From Volutella citrinella (taxonomy: Eukaryota; Ascomycota; Sordariomycetes; Hypocreales; Nectriaceae), in contig JAWZSP010000004.1 of NCBI GenBank assembly GCA_034401135.1, positions 3,100,001-3,164,000 of the forward strand: DNA of 64,000 nucleotides, read 5' to 3'. Positions 1 to 11,001 of the stretch are shown piece after piece (position 1 is the stretch's first letter; each line of letters opens with the position of its first letter). Under the pieces are notes generated by a model, which was not told where the DNA came from, did not search any database, and worked only from the letters and a program-made list of their open reading frames with translations. A program made the position numbers and the translations under genes.

Positions 1-2022
1 GGCGATCGGTGTTGCCCCCGAAGCTGAAGGAGTTCGACATGACATGATGAACGAATTTGAGGAGCCATTTCAAGGTTTGCTGCTGGTAGTACGGTATCTC
101 ATAATCGACGGCGCTCGACTGCTGTGCCTGGGTAATGCCTCGACCAGCCTTGTGAAGTGTCTGGGCCTCGACCACAGTATCGACAAGAAGCTGGGCGACA
201 GCATCCAGGCCCTTAGCGGTGAAAAATGCAGTGCAGGCATTTTGGTATGTCCAAATCAGTCCATCAAGAAAGGCCAAGACCATAGAATGGTTGCGTTGAG
301 CGACACTAGACCGGATGCTCAGAATCTCAACGAGAATATCCATCAGTCCAGCTGAGACCATCTCGCTACCCACACGAGTTGCCATAGACAGGTGAAGAGT
401 AAGCGAGAAGAGGTTGTTTCGCCATTCGTCGGTCTCCGTGATTTGATCGCTCTTCTCTCCATCCTTGTCTTCTTTCATCCCCGCCACCGCTTTCCGAATC
501 ACATAGAGCAGAATGCCGTGATTCACATTCGCATTGAGCGCAGAGAGCACATCTTGACATCGAGCCTGGAAATTAGAAACCGCCTCGAGGAGAGCAAGAG
601 CAAGAGCCTGGATCCAGAGAGGAACATCAATATTTCCTTCCGAAGAAGGGTGGATGAGTTCGGCAAGTTGGTAGACCAGTTGAAATCGGCGCGTCTCATC
701 AACATCCTGTCGGAGAACCTTCTCAACGAAATTCGACTCGGAGTGGATGTAGGCAAGGTTGTTGATCGCGAGGAGTCGAACTGCCAGTAGCTGCTGCCGT
801 GTTTGTTGGCTAGTCGTGAGAGCTTTGGCTGCCCTGATGCGGTGGAACGCTTCATATTTCGAAGGCGCAGGCATATCCGTGGGACAGCGAGAGATCAACT
901 CAAACGACGAGACTGACCTCAGCTCCGATTGCGGGATTTCAAAAGTCTTCGGCCCTGGGGGAGTAGAGTCGTCCCCAATAGCAGGGGTGCGGGGCCCAAG
1001 CGGCGAGGAGTCGTCCCCGACGTGGTGGCGCGATTTGGGGGTTTGGTGCTGTCCAGACATCGTAGAGCTACGGCGAAGAGGCGTTGGGGTCGATGGAAGA
1101 GACGAGCGTCCTTGGTCAGTAGCTGCAGACGTTTCTTGGGTGGCGGTCTGAGCATAGAATGACACCTTAATGTCGCCCCATCCATCCCACCTTTTATTAT
1201 CCGACGCTGCAAGAGCAACAAGGTCATGCGCATGCATAGAGTTGACCGTCTGGCTACGGTCTTTGTTCTTAGATGAACTAGGAGTGTGGGAGGGAAGGGG
1301 ATCCGAAAGGCTGACAATGGGCGTCTTGACGAATGGCAGGGCTAACTGCTGGACTCGCTCGAGGTCGATGTTGTAATGGTTGGCTAGCAAGGCTGTGCTT
1401 ATCTGCCGCGAGGCGTTTCCGATACGTTTAACGGATGCTTGGTATCTCTGAGCCAGCTCAGAACCGACCTCAAGGGCCGCAATTAGGATAGTAAGAGATG
1501 TCGTGTGGAGGAGGTCATTGAGATGAGGGCTGCTGGCATAAATGCTTCGGTTGCCGCAATGCTCCAGCAGCATACGTGTGAATTTGAGGATCACCTCAAT
1601 CAGCTTCCTATCTCCATCAAACGGGAAATCCAAGTCGTCGAGCTCCTTCGGTGACCATTCTCGATCGCTAGCAAACGGCGATTCCTTGTCCTGGTTGAGG
1701 AGAACATCGCGTCCAAACTCGCGCTGCTGAGGACCCTCGTTCAATTTGTAGGTAGTGCAAAATGAGTCAAGGATAGTATCGAATCGGTTCAGCAGTGGAA
1801 TCCAGTGGTACAGATCGCCTCGCCCGAACGGCCATAGGGACGGAAAGCTGGCGAGATGCTGGGGCAAGAGAGGTAATGGAGTCGTGGAGGCCGAATCGAC
1901 GTAGGATTTTAGCCAGGGAGACTATGACAATTATTAGTCTACCTGGATGCGACATGCGTTGGGTTAAAACTTACCAAAGTCTCCTTGTGCTTTTGTTGCA
2001 TCGGCTTGGTGATCTTGCCCAT
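1..2022 (-). CDS. TOM1: TOM1/HUWE1-type HECT E3 ubiquitin ligase, N-terminal part (runs off left edge)
   Basis: N-terminal 656 residues of a giant HECT-type ubiquitin ligase; the rest, including the catalytic HECT domain, lies beyond base 1. Exon 1 is 1975-2022 (16 codons, starting MGKITKPMQQKHKETL), the intron is 1922-1974 (53 nt, gtaagt...tag), and exon 2 stays open in one frame from 1921 to the edge. The DUF908 region falls near residues 90-455, and the last residues (YEIPYYQQQTLKWLLKFVHH) match the start of DUF913, the domain pair that opens TOM1/HUWE1 proteins. In yeast Tom1 ubiquitinates unassembled ribosomal proteins, excess histones and mRNA-export factors. A Ser/Pro-rich linker at about 260-345 holds an imperfect GDDS(S/T)PxGP duplication. 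The family assignment is by recognition of the domain order; function is inferred from orthologues. Confidence 0.9.
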
Positions 2023-5000
2023 GGTGAAGGTCGGGGCGGCAGAGCCGCGGGAAACAATGCAAGCTCCCCCTCCACAGCAGCCTGGCTACTTATCTAGCTT
2101 GGTGCAGCCACGGCGTCCCTCCGAACGGCGGAGTGCCCGCACTGGGACAGCTCCTGGGATTTCTGGGAGGATGTTTCTCGGTCGGTGTAGGGCTGGCTGG
2201 CTGGGACGTCGAATGAGGGCGCTTTGTCAGGATCGGTGGGGTAGCAGGCTGTGCTAGAAATGCACTCGGCGATGGTTCAGATGTCGCCGGGAGCACAGCA
2301 CAGTGTGTCGCGAGGAAATCCTTGAAGGGCCTGATTATCTCCGGTGCCGGGGCGAGATGCGGAAGCGCTGTCGGGGGGGGCAATATCACGGATCACCGAA
2401 TAGAGCTTGGGGAGCCGCTCGAGGCGAGTGCAGGTCGTCCTCGATAGCTTCGCCAAAGCCCAGGTTTGGTGCCGGTCACGCGTCAAGAAGCTGGACGGAT
2501 GGTTATCCCAGCTGCTTCGGCGCGTCGCAAGTGTCTCGCGGCTTGGGACGCGGCGGTGTTTGGTGAGGTTGCGGAGAGAAGTTGTCAAGTGGGAAAAGCC
2601 TATGGCAAATCATCAGGTTGAGAAGTGCAGGTGGGCCTTTGCGTAATAGGTGCAACCCGTGGACCTGTGAGTTGGAAGTTGCATGCTAGCACTTGTACTG
2701 GTACCTACACTGATGCTAGCTGCCCAGGGCCTGCCTGATGTACCCTCGAAGCGTGAGGTAGGGCTGCAAGGTACAAGGCTCCAACCACTCAAGTCAGCCA
2801 GGTTATCCTTCGGCTCTTCTGCCACTTGTCGGTGGGGTAAGTACTAGTACCGCTAGTAGCCCACAGCGCGCTGGTGGCACACAAGTCATGATGTGGCTAA
2901 AGGGAAATGGCTAAGGGAAACCCCCTGGCTGCGTTGTCTTATTGTTAGAATTTTATGACGCCCATCTTAAGGTGCTACTAGGCCATGATCTTATTCCCCA
3001 GGTATATGTACCAAGTTCACGCCACATCCAGCTCAGCCTCACCTAAGGTGCTGCCTCGGTGAGTGAGCACTGAGCAGCTGTCCCCGCCCACATATGACTG
3101 CATCGTAGAATGGCGCGCGGCCCATTGGTCCAATGCATAACAGCCTGCCCTCTTGTCATAAAGTTACTGCCATGCCTGCACGCTGCTGCCGGTGTAACAC
3201 TTGATGGGATATCGCGCACTTGTTGGGAGATGGTGGTACAATATGCGATAGCCCTCTTCTCGTTACGTGCACGTGTTTGTTTCTTCCGCTTATTTGGCAC
3301 AGGGTCCCGAGCATGGCTTCGGCTACAACGGAAGCCCCAGCAGAACTCGGGTTGCGAAGCCAGTGACATGTACATACTCATTACCCTCGCGCGCACACAA
3401 ACAAAATACACTCCGAAGATACGGAGTCAGTGAACAGTGTACCGTAATTTTACACATACAACAAAAAACCTGCAGAGCTTGGAGCGTCTTGGTGGTTACT
3501 TCCCGGTCACAAATGCCACGCTCTACCCTGCACCAACCACGACAATCAGCGGGTTGTTTGATAGGACATACTCCAACTACAGGTAGTATTATAGCGGTGA
3601 GTGCTTGTTGGTGGGGTTGTTGGGGATTGGGTATGATTTGGTATAAAACAATTGCTACGGACTGAGCTGTTGAGGCCCTCAGGATTTTATCATTTTTGCC
3701 ATCTGTGAAAGTGGTATCGGACTCGCGTACAGCTTACGATTGCATAACTGCCGTGGCCGTGATCCTCTTGACTACAATAGCACGTCCTGCTCAGCCGACA
3801 CGTGACGGTCACGCGGATTGCCAGAAGGACTTATTTTTTTCTGGATCTCCAGAGTCTTCTATTTGACCTGGTGGCCGGATACAAAGGCACAGGCCCGGCG
3901 CTGGGGTTTGCCGAAGGATGTAGCGGCTGATTGCTTGATCTAGCGTGTTTGGTCCGAGCCGAGCAATCCCGCTATGGCCTCCTCTCTTCGTAGTCTGCCC
4001 TTCGTCATTTGTCGTGGAAAAACGGTATACACACCTTCCCACAGACGCCCGAAGCCGGATTGAATAGATGCCGGGGTTTGTCATGTGCATTTGGCAACAA
4101 GATCCACCCGAAACAACAGGACGCTGAATTGGCAGCCAGGTGCCTCTCCTCGTGGGTGAAAGGCCTCCGGTTCACCCCATCACGAAGTTGGAAGGAAGGG
4201 AGGCCATTCGTTGGATTAGTCTGTAAAGCACGTACGGAGTAACGAAATTCGCATGCCATGTGTCCGAGACTGTGAGTTTGCTAGGCACAGCACAATATCC
4301 ATTTATTCATGCCTGTTTGTTTGTCTGCCTCTTGTTCACCAACTGGAATAGCGGAATCTAGGTGGCTCAATCATGCCGAGCTGTACTGTTTACTCAACTT
4401 CGAAAAGGGTGCCAATCAAGGAAATGATATATGGATGCCAGAGTGCCCCCCCTGGTGCTAATCGAGGGTTTAGCGTGCCAAATCAAAAGGGTCCCTTGTA
4501 ATGATTGCCTGCCTGTCAGGTGAGACAAGGGCGAGCGGTGAAACATGGACCACCGAAGGGCCCCATTGGTAGATGCTGCCAATGCATTTCAGGGCGCGTG
4601 TCCTGAAACAGGCTGGCCATGGCCGTGAACCACTATCAACCTGCCACTGGAATGCAGCCAGCGAACTAAATGACAAAGTCGGCTACCCTCAACTTCGCCT
4701 TTGGGCTTGGTCGCGTGGGCAGAGGTGCGCGACAAAACCTGCCCTGTCAAATTGTACGGACGCACTCCGTAAAATGGAGTACTACGAGTGGTTTCCTTGC
4801 TTTGACGTTCCTCCCTGCAAGGACAAGTCACTTCTCGCCTACCAAGCCAAGGGGCCACATAACGCTGTCACGCTCCTGGTAGGGGGTATACCATGAATGC
4901 GATCCTTCTCTAGAACCTTGCATTGTGAGGGGACTGCGATAGGAGGAGTTCCGCAAGCGTACAGGAGCGAAAGAGGTGCTGGGAAATAGGGGATGAAGAC

Positions 5001-5694
5001 CGACGCTCCATAGAGTAAATCACGACCCCTGTATCCACAAGGCCCTGGGAACAGTTTTTGAAGTACGGATACCTGAGTACTACTACTCTGACTACTAAGG
5101 CAGTACCAGTCCAGCGCACATGTCAGATCGGTGTGCTTGCGGCGGGCTTATGCTCTCCAGCTATGACAGGCTATGACAGTGAGAGCACCCACCTGATCAG
5201 GGCATCTGCCAGCGTGTCAAGGAGGGGGCATCAATACCGGCCACACCTTTGGCCTGTTCCAACTTGCTGGGCCACTAAAAATAATCAAGAGCTAGCGGAC
5301 TACGAGTCGTCAGTCCTGCGTAACGTAGTAGGTCCCTTAGCTCCTGACGGGAAGTTTGCGTGTCCACCGGTATTAACCCCCCCACCCCAGGACAACCGCT
5401 AACAAAGCGCCCCATACCCGTTGTTCAGGCACCTCAGCATCTCATCGCTCCTTGTTGGCGAACAAGGGGAAATCAATCCGCCTGCTCCACAACCACCAGA
5501 CTCGGTCACCCTCTTGCATTCCTAACCTCGCCGCTGGCCTGGCCCTTTCCCCTCGACCCAATCCCCCAATCCATTCCCTCGGCCGTCCTTTTGAGTTGTA
5601 ATCATCCAGCGCATGGATAGCAATTGAGAAGACACCTTTCTCGACTTTCGCCTCGACTCGACATCCCTCAGGGCGACGCCCGACCAAGCCAACC
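2023..5694. other. Intergenic region between TOM1 and GYP5 (divergent)
   Basis: About 3.7 kb between two divergent genes, expected to hold both promoters and leaders. Open frames here are short, lack coding bias and show no family I recognise. The stretch has several GTAC/CTAG-rich patches, including the 14-mer ggtaagtactagta at 2836-2849 that recurs upstream of SOG2. The last 300 bases are pyrimidine-rich, as expected for a fungal leader, and contain a minimal upstream reading frame (ATG plus three codons and TGA, 5613-5627) before the GYP5 start. No tRNA-like B box seen. Confidence 0.6.
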
Positions 5695-8600
5695 ATGTCG
5701 CAGCAGGACGACGTCGCCTCGCCCGCGCCCGAGGAGCAGACTAACAAGGACAAGAGCGAGTCGAAGCAGCAGAAGCCCGCCGCCGACGACAAGAGACTCT
5801 CGACCGACAGCGAGTCCAACGATGATGCTGTAAGCCGCGCCTCCTTGCATCGCAACCATCACACGACAGCTGCATACGAAACCGTGCCACGTCCATTGCT
5901 AACTGTGCAGGCTGCTGAGACCGACAAGTTCGAGGATGCAGTTGACGCATCGCCCGTCGACCCATCTCCTATACGCTCCTTGACAAACCGAGTCGTCTCC
6001 GTGTCTAAGCCCCCAACTGCGGCCGACGAGAAGCCAGCAACTGCACCCGCTGACCAGGAGGCCCCCACGAAGACAGATCAGCAGAAGCAGCCAGACGACA
6101 CCACAAAGGGCAACGAGGCAAAGAAACTGGACAGCGACGACGAAGACGAAAAGACGGATAGCTTCCAGGACGTTGAATCGGCGGACGACGCCATCGAGGA
6201 CAAGCCTAAACCCGAGCGGAAATCATCTGCCACCTTGCATCGCATCTCCCAGACCAACCTCGACACCGTCAGCCTCGACGACGAGGCTGCATCCCCCCCA
6301 CCGCCACCGCCCCCAGGTAATTGATGCTTCCGGCCAAGGTTTCCTTCCACCTTACGCAACAGCCAACTTACATTCATGCAGAAAAAAGCCCCCCGCCGCC
6401 AGCAAAAGACCAGCTTACTAAGAAGCTGTCGCTCGGCAGCATTACCAGCTCCCTCCCTTCCATGCCGTGGTCCCCCCCGACCGATAATTCGCCCTCCAGA
6501 AGCCCAGGTCCGCAAGCCACTGCCGCCGTACCGCCTCCACCTCCGCAGGCGTCCAACCTTCCACTCGCGCCTCCCGCACCCGCACCGCCTACCCGCAAGC
6601 TCACCAGCCCATTCTCGTGGCTCTCCCGAAACTCCAACACCAAGGAAAAGGACGTCCCACCTCCTCCGCCACCCGTTAATGCCAACCGCAGGAATACTGC
6701 AAGCTCCATTGCCACCATCATGAGCAATCCCGAGATGATGCTGAGCAAGCTCGAGGAGGAGAACGACGGAGATTCCCCCACTGTCAATGGATCGTCCAGG
6801 GACAGCCTCCGAGATAGATTTAAGCAACTTCGATTGCAAGGAGAGGCTGCTGGAGGCCTGCAGGAAGAGGACGAAGATGAGACCGGCCGTCACCCACCGG
6901 CGACTGGCCTCGGTCTGGTGATACCGACGGACGAGGCAACCGCTGGCGAAAAGCCTCCCCCGTCACCAGTACCCACCCCTATCGCGGACCTCGCTCCAGG
7001 TACCGTCTCCGGTGTGAATGCAGGTTTTTCGGCAATTTCAGAGTCACAAGTGAACTGGGACCTTTGGCAGTCAGTTGTTTACGAGGGTCCAGCCGCAGTC
7101 GCCCGTACCAGTGCCGAGGAGCTCAACAAGGCCATTGCGACTGGTATTCCTAGTGCGATCCGGGGAGTCATCTGGCAAGTTTTGGCAAACAGCAAGAATG
7201 ATGACCTGGAGGTGGCCTACAGGGATCTTGCCACCAGGGGCACGGAGAAGCACAAGGATCGCAATAGCAACGGCACAACCGCGAGCTCACTGAGCAATGG
7301 TAATCTAAGTGTCCAAAGTGGCGATGCTGTTGCTTCATCGGCATCCTCAATCACCTCCGAGCATTCGGGTGCGAATGGCGCGACCTCCCCCGGCACGGAA
7401 AAGACGTCTGAGGCTATCCTCAAAGCTCAAGCTGCCGCCGCTGCCGAGCGTAAGAAGAAGGAGAAGGAGGATGTAGCTGCTTTGCAAAAGCTCGAGAAGG
7501 CGATCCGCCGTGATCTGGGAGCGCGCACCAGCTATTCCAAGTACGCCGCAGCTGCTGGACTCCAAGAGGGCCTCTTTGGCGTGTGCAAAGCCTATGCACT
7601 TTTTGACGAAGGAGTCGGGTATGCTCAGGGTATGAACTTCCTGATAATGCCGCTGCTGTTCAATGTAAGACCCCTTTATCGCTGTTCGTTCGCCACTGCT
7701 CACACCATTAGATGCCCGAGCAAGAGGCCTTCTGTCTCCTGGTCCGATTGATGAATCACTACAAGCTCCGGGACTTGTTTATCAACGACATGCCCGGACT
7801 GCACCTACACCTATACCTGTTTGAGCGCTTGCTTGAAGAGTACGAGCCTGCTCTGTACTGTCACCTCCATCGACGGGGCATCTCTCCCCACCTATATGCC
7901 ACGCAGTGGTTCTTGACGCTCTTCGCCTACCGATTCCCCCTGCAGCTCGTCTTGCGCATTTATGACCTTATTCTATCCGAAGGCCTCTCCGCCATCCTTC
8001 GATTCGGTATTTGCCTGATGCAGAAGAATGCGACGACGCTACTTGGCATTTCAGATATGCAGCAGCTCACCACCTACCTCAAGGACAAGCTGTTTGATGC
8101 TTATATCGACAAGGACCCTAGCCACGGCAGTCTCCTTGAAAACGGCTTCTTTGGCAGCTCTAGCTCCAGCTTGGACAAAGAAGTGTACCGAGCGGACCAG
8201 CTGGTTCAGGATGCATGCGCGGTCAAGATTACGCCTGAGATGTCAAAAATTTACACCGCAGAGTGGGAAGAGAAGACCAGGATGGAGAAAGACCGCGAAA
8301 ACGAGCTCCAAGAGCTTCGCAGTGCAAACCAGCAATTTGCTATCAAGGTACGCAAGTTGGAGGAGCGGGTTGAGGTCTGCGACCGAGAACAAGCTGCGCT
8401 CGCAACTGAGCTGGTGAAAACGAAGGTGGAGAATGAAGAGCTCAAGGACGAGAACGAAAGCATGAAGGGCCAAGTCCGCGAGCTGCGTATCGTCATTGAA
8501 AAGCAGCCCGAGGAGATTGAGGAGACCTGGAAGCTCGAGCGTGATGACTTGATGAAACGCAACCTCAATGTCCATGAAGAGAACCAGAAGCTGGAAAAGG

Positions 8601-8769
8601 AACTCAGCGAGTTGGAAGAGGAGCTGGTCGGGACAAAGCTGCGCTACGCCGAGGTGAGTATTCCAGGCCAACCCCCCCTGATTTCTACGATTGACAATAT
8701 TGGCAGATCAACTCCCAGCACGAGACACTCAACCGAAAGTGGACCGACCTCAAGCGCCAGTTCGCTTGA
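5695..8769 (+). CDS. GYP5: GYP5-type TBC domain Rab GTPase-activating protein
   Basis: RabGAP of the Gyp5 type; in yeast these act on Ypt1/Sec4 in ER-Golgi transport and polarised exocytosis. Five exons: 5695-5829, 5911-6316, 6382-7664, 7712-8653, 8707-8769 (942 aa). Introns have canonical ends (for example gctaac branch and cag acceptor in the first; the first, 81 nt, keeps the frame if retained). Residues 1-430 are acidic then Pro-rich, including PPPPPP blocks that could bind SH3 domains, as Gyp5 does. The TBC domain covers about 435-715, with the arginine-finger segment IRRDLGARTSY and the glutamine-finger segment GYAQGMNF. A Ser/Gly- then Ala/Lys-rich insert of about 85 residues splits the TBC domain near 455-545. 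A coiled coil fills about 790-920. Skipping the last intron would give a longer, unconvincing tail. Confidence 0.88.
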
Positions 8770-9419
8770 ACGTGGTTGGACCGAGACGTCTTTGGTGACG
8801 GGACATCCCTTCGTGTATAAAGATATTTTTCAGCTTGTTTTCGGCGGATCTCACTCGCCCAACCAGCCCTCCCCGACCTGGGAGTTTCTTACGACTATTT
8901 TCAGCCTGCTCATTTGCATAGGCGTGGGGAAGTGGGTAATGACGGGCCAAAAAAATGGGATAAAACGCCCATGGTGGCATGCTTTTTTGTTTTTCTGTTT
9001 TTATATCCCAACCCCAATTAACTTGAGACAAGACGAACTTCCCATTGCGCGAGGCGCAGGGCGATGCCACATGCATCAAGGGCGTCTTTTTTCTCATTCT
9101 TGGGTCTTTCTTGCATGCATGCTTTGTATTGTCACCGTTTTAACAAGGCGGGGTGTTACCGACAATTAACGGCAGTCATGATGTACCTAAATTAGACGTG
9201 GTTCACAACAATTGGAGAGATCACACAGAACGCAGGAGGAAAACAGACTTGATTATGAATTTAAATTCATCGCAAGAAAAGTTTTTCATTCCCTATGGAC
9301 CCGATCCGATGCTCATGTAAAGCTCTTCATGCCCTGTCTGCAATGCCAAGACAGTGAGAAATCCTTTAACACCATACCGAGGGCCCTATGCACTAGCCCG
9401 CCAACTTTTGACATGACGC
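8770..9419. other. Convergent 3' region between GYP5 and RPS8
   Basis: About 650 bases between two stop codons facing each other, so it should contain both 3' UTRs. AT-rich runs are present (for example around 8925-9010 and 9240-9290). No gene or repeat recognised. Confidence 0.6.
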
Positions 9420-10106
9420 TTACTTGTGGAGCTTGCGCTGGTAGAAGGCGAGCTCCTCGCCCTCCAGGATGTAGCCGTCGCAGCGGCCGGACTGGCCGGG
9501 TCGGCTGGCGACGATGGCGTACAGGCGACCGGCCTCGAACTGCTTCTCGATGGCGCCCTCGACCTTGCCGGCGTTGGCGTGGCGGGCGGCCTGCTTCTTC
9601 TCAACGGCGTTGCTCTTCTTCACCTCCTCCTCGGTCTTGCCCTCCTTGGCAGCCTGGGCCTTCTGGCGTCTTCGGCCGAGGGGCTGGCCGTAGTGGGCCT
9701 CGTACCACTGTCGGAAGGGGGCGGCATCGATCTGGACGACGGCGCTCTTGGTCAGGGTGTTGGTTCGGACCAGCTCGTTGTTGGAGGGGTGGTAGGCGAC
9801 GGCAATGACACGGGTCTTGCGGGTGCAGCCCTCGGAGCCCCAGGCGAAGTTACCGGAGTCGAGACGGAGAGCACGGTACTTGTGGTTACCGCCGCGGGTG
9901 CGGACGGTGTGGACACGCTTGGCACCAATACGGGTGTTGGCACCCTGGCGGCCAGCCTCGAAAGCGCGCTTCTTCCCTGTTGCGAAAGGTCAGAACGTAT
10001 GTCCCCATGAGGAACGTACGGGCTTTCGGAATTATTACGCACGGTAGTAGGCGCGCTTGGCACCGGTAGCGGATCGCTTGTGTCGAGAGTCACGCGAGAT
10101 ACCCAT
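9420..10106 (-). CDS. RPS8: 40S ribosomal protein S8 (eS8)
   Basis: Cytosolic small-subunit ribosomal protein eS8, 206 aa, the usual fungal length. Exon 1 is 10043-10106 ([18 protein letters not shown]...), the intron is 9977-10042 (66 nt, gtgcgt...cag), and exon 2 is 9420-9976. The basic N-terminus, the central segment [13 protein letters not shown] and the C-terminus ending AFYQRKLHK are the family hallmarks. Codon choice is strongly biased to C/G-ending codons, as expected for a highly expressed gene. A further intron is predicted in the 5' UTR just upstream of the ATG, a common arrangement in fungal ribosomal protein genes. The neighbour TOM1 is known in yeast to degrade surplus ribosomal proteins, but the proximity is probably coincidence. 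Confidence 0.95.
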
Positions 10107-10117
10107 GATTGCGGTTT

Positions 10118-10296
10118 CTGTGAGGCAGAGGCCAGATGGTTAGCTCTCGTGATACCCAAGAATGCCAGCAGCGGCAGGGAATGTTTGAGGAGGGGAGACG
10201 ACGGGGAGGACTCAATCCAGCTGGTTGCAGAGATCGGCAGTAGTCGATGTCGTAGAGCAAGGCATTGAGTCGTCGTCCTGGGCGGTTTTCACTAAC
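10118..10296 (-). other. Predicted 5' UTR intron of RPS8
   Basis: On the minus strand a donor gttagt (10296-10291) is followed by a gctaac branch-like site near 10139-10144 and the acceptor cctcacag ending at 10118, eleven bases before the start codon. Length would be 179 nt. Inferred from splice-site quality and position only. Confidence 0.5.
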
Positions 10297-11001
10297 CTGA
10301 TGATGTCGGCGGTCACCAGTGCAATCGGTTTGTCGGATGTGGGAGGAGGGAACTTTTTGGCGGAACGAGGCAGGAGGTCTGAATTCGTTGCAAAATTGTG
10401 GTTGTGGGCTGCGGGTTTCGCTAGCCCGCAGTACGTACCCACAGGTTTGCGGAGCGTGCATTGTTCCGAGTAACCCTGTGTCACGTGCCACTTCTCGTCC
10501 CTGGTCTGATCCTTTGTGCAAAAGAGTGGGGCCGCCTATAGTTCACTTGCACATAGGATAGAGCTCCAGCCCGGTGTTAGTCGGGGTCTGCATGGACTCA
10601 AGCGTGTGTCAACTTGTACATGTGATTTACTATCTCTACACATGGAGCTGCGAGCCACTCCCCTAGTGCGCTTCTTGTGCCATGCTATTCCATACATTAT
10701 TTTCAGCGCGATCCTGGCAACCCAATTCTCACTCTCCCCTGATTGCTGAGATTGATGCCCAAGCTATCCTCAAGCAACGGGGTGAACAAATCCGGTGCAT
10801 ACTGCCCTTCCAATATCCGCCTGTCCAAGTTCTCTTTCTGCCCGTCTTGGCCTCTTCTGAATCCAGTGTGATTGATTCCAATATGGGAAATGCCCAAAAG
10901 AACCTGTTACTCGCATCCCTGTTTTTTCTTGTTTCTTGTTTTCTGTTGACCTGCCATGTTGAGCTATGATTCGGTCTGGTTGTCATCATGTTGTCCGATG
11001 A
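10297..11001. other. RPS8 promoter and 3' region of the 11-13.5 kb gene
   Basis: About 700 bases between the RPS8 leader and the stop codon of the next minus-strand gene. Should contain the RPS8 promoter (toward 10300-10550) and a 3' UTR (toward 11001). A CACGTG E-box-like hexamer lies at 10480-10485 within the probable promoter. No gene recognised. Confidence 0.5.
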
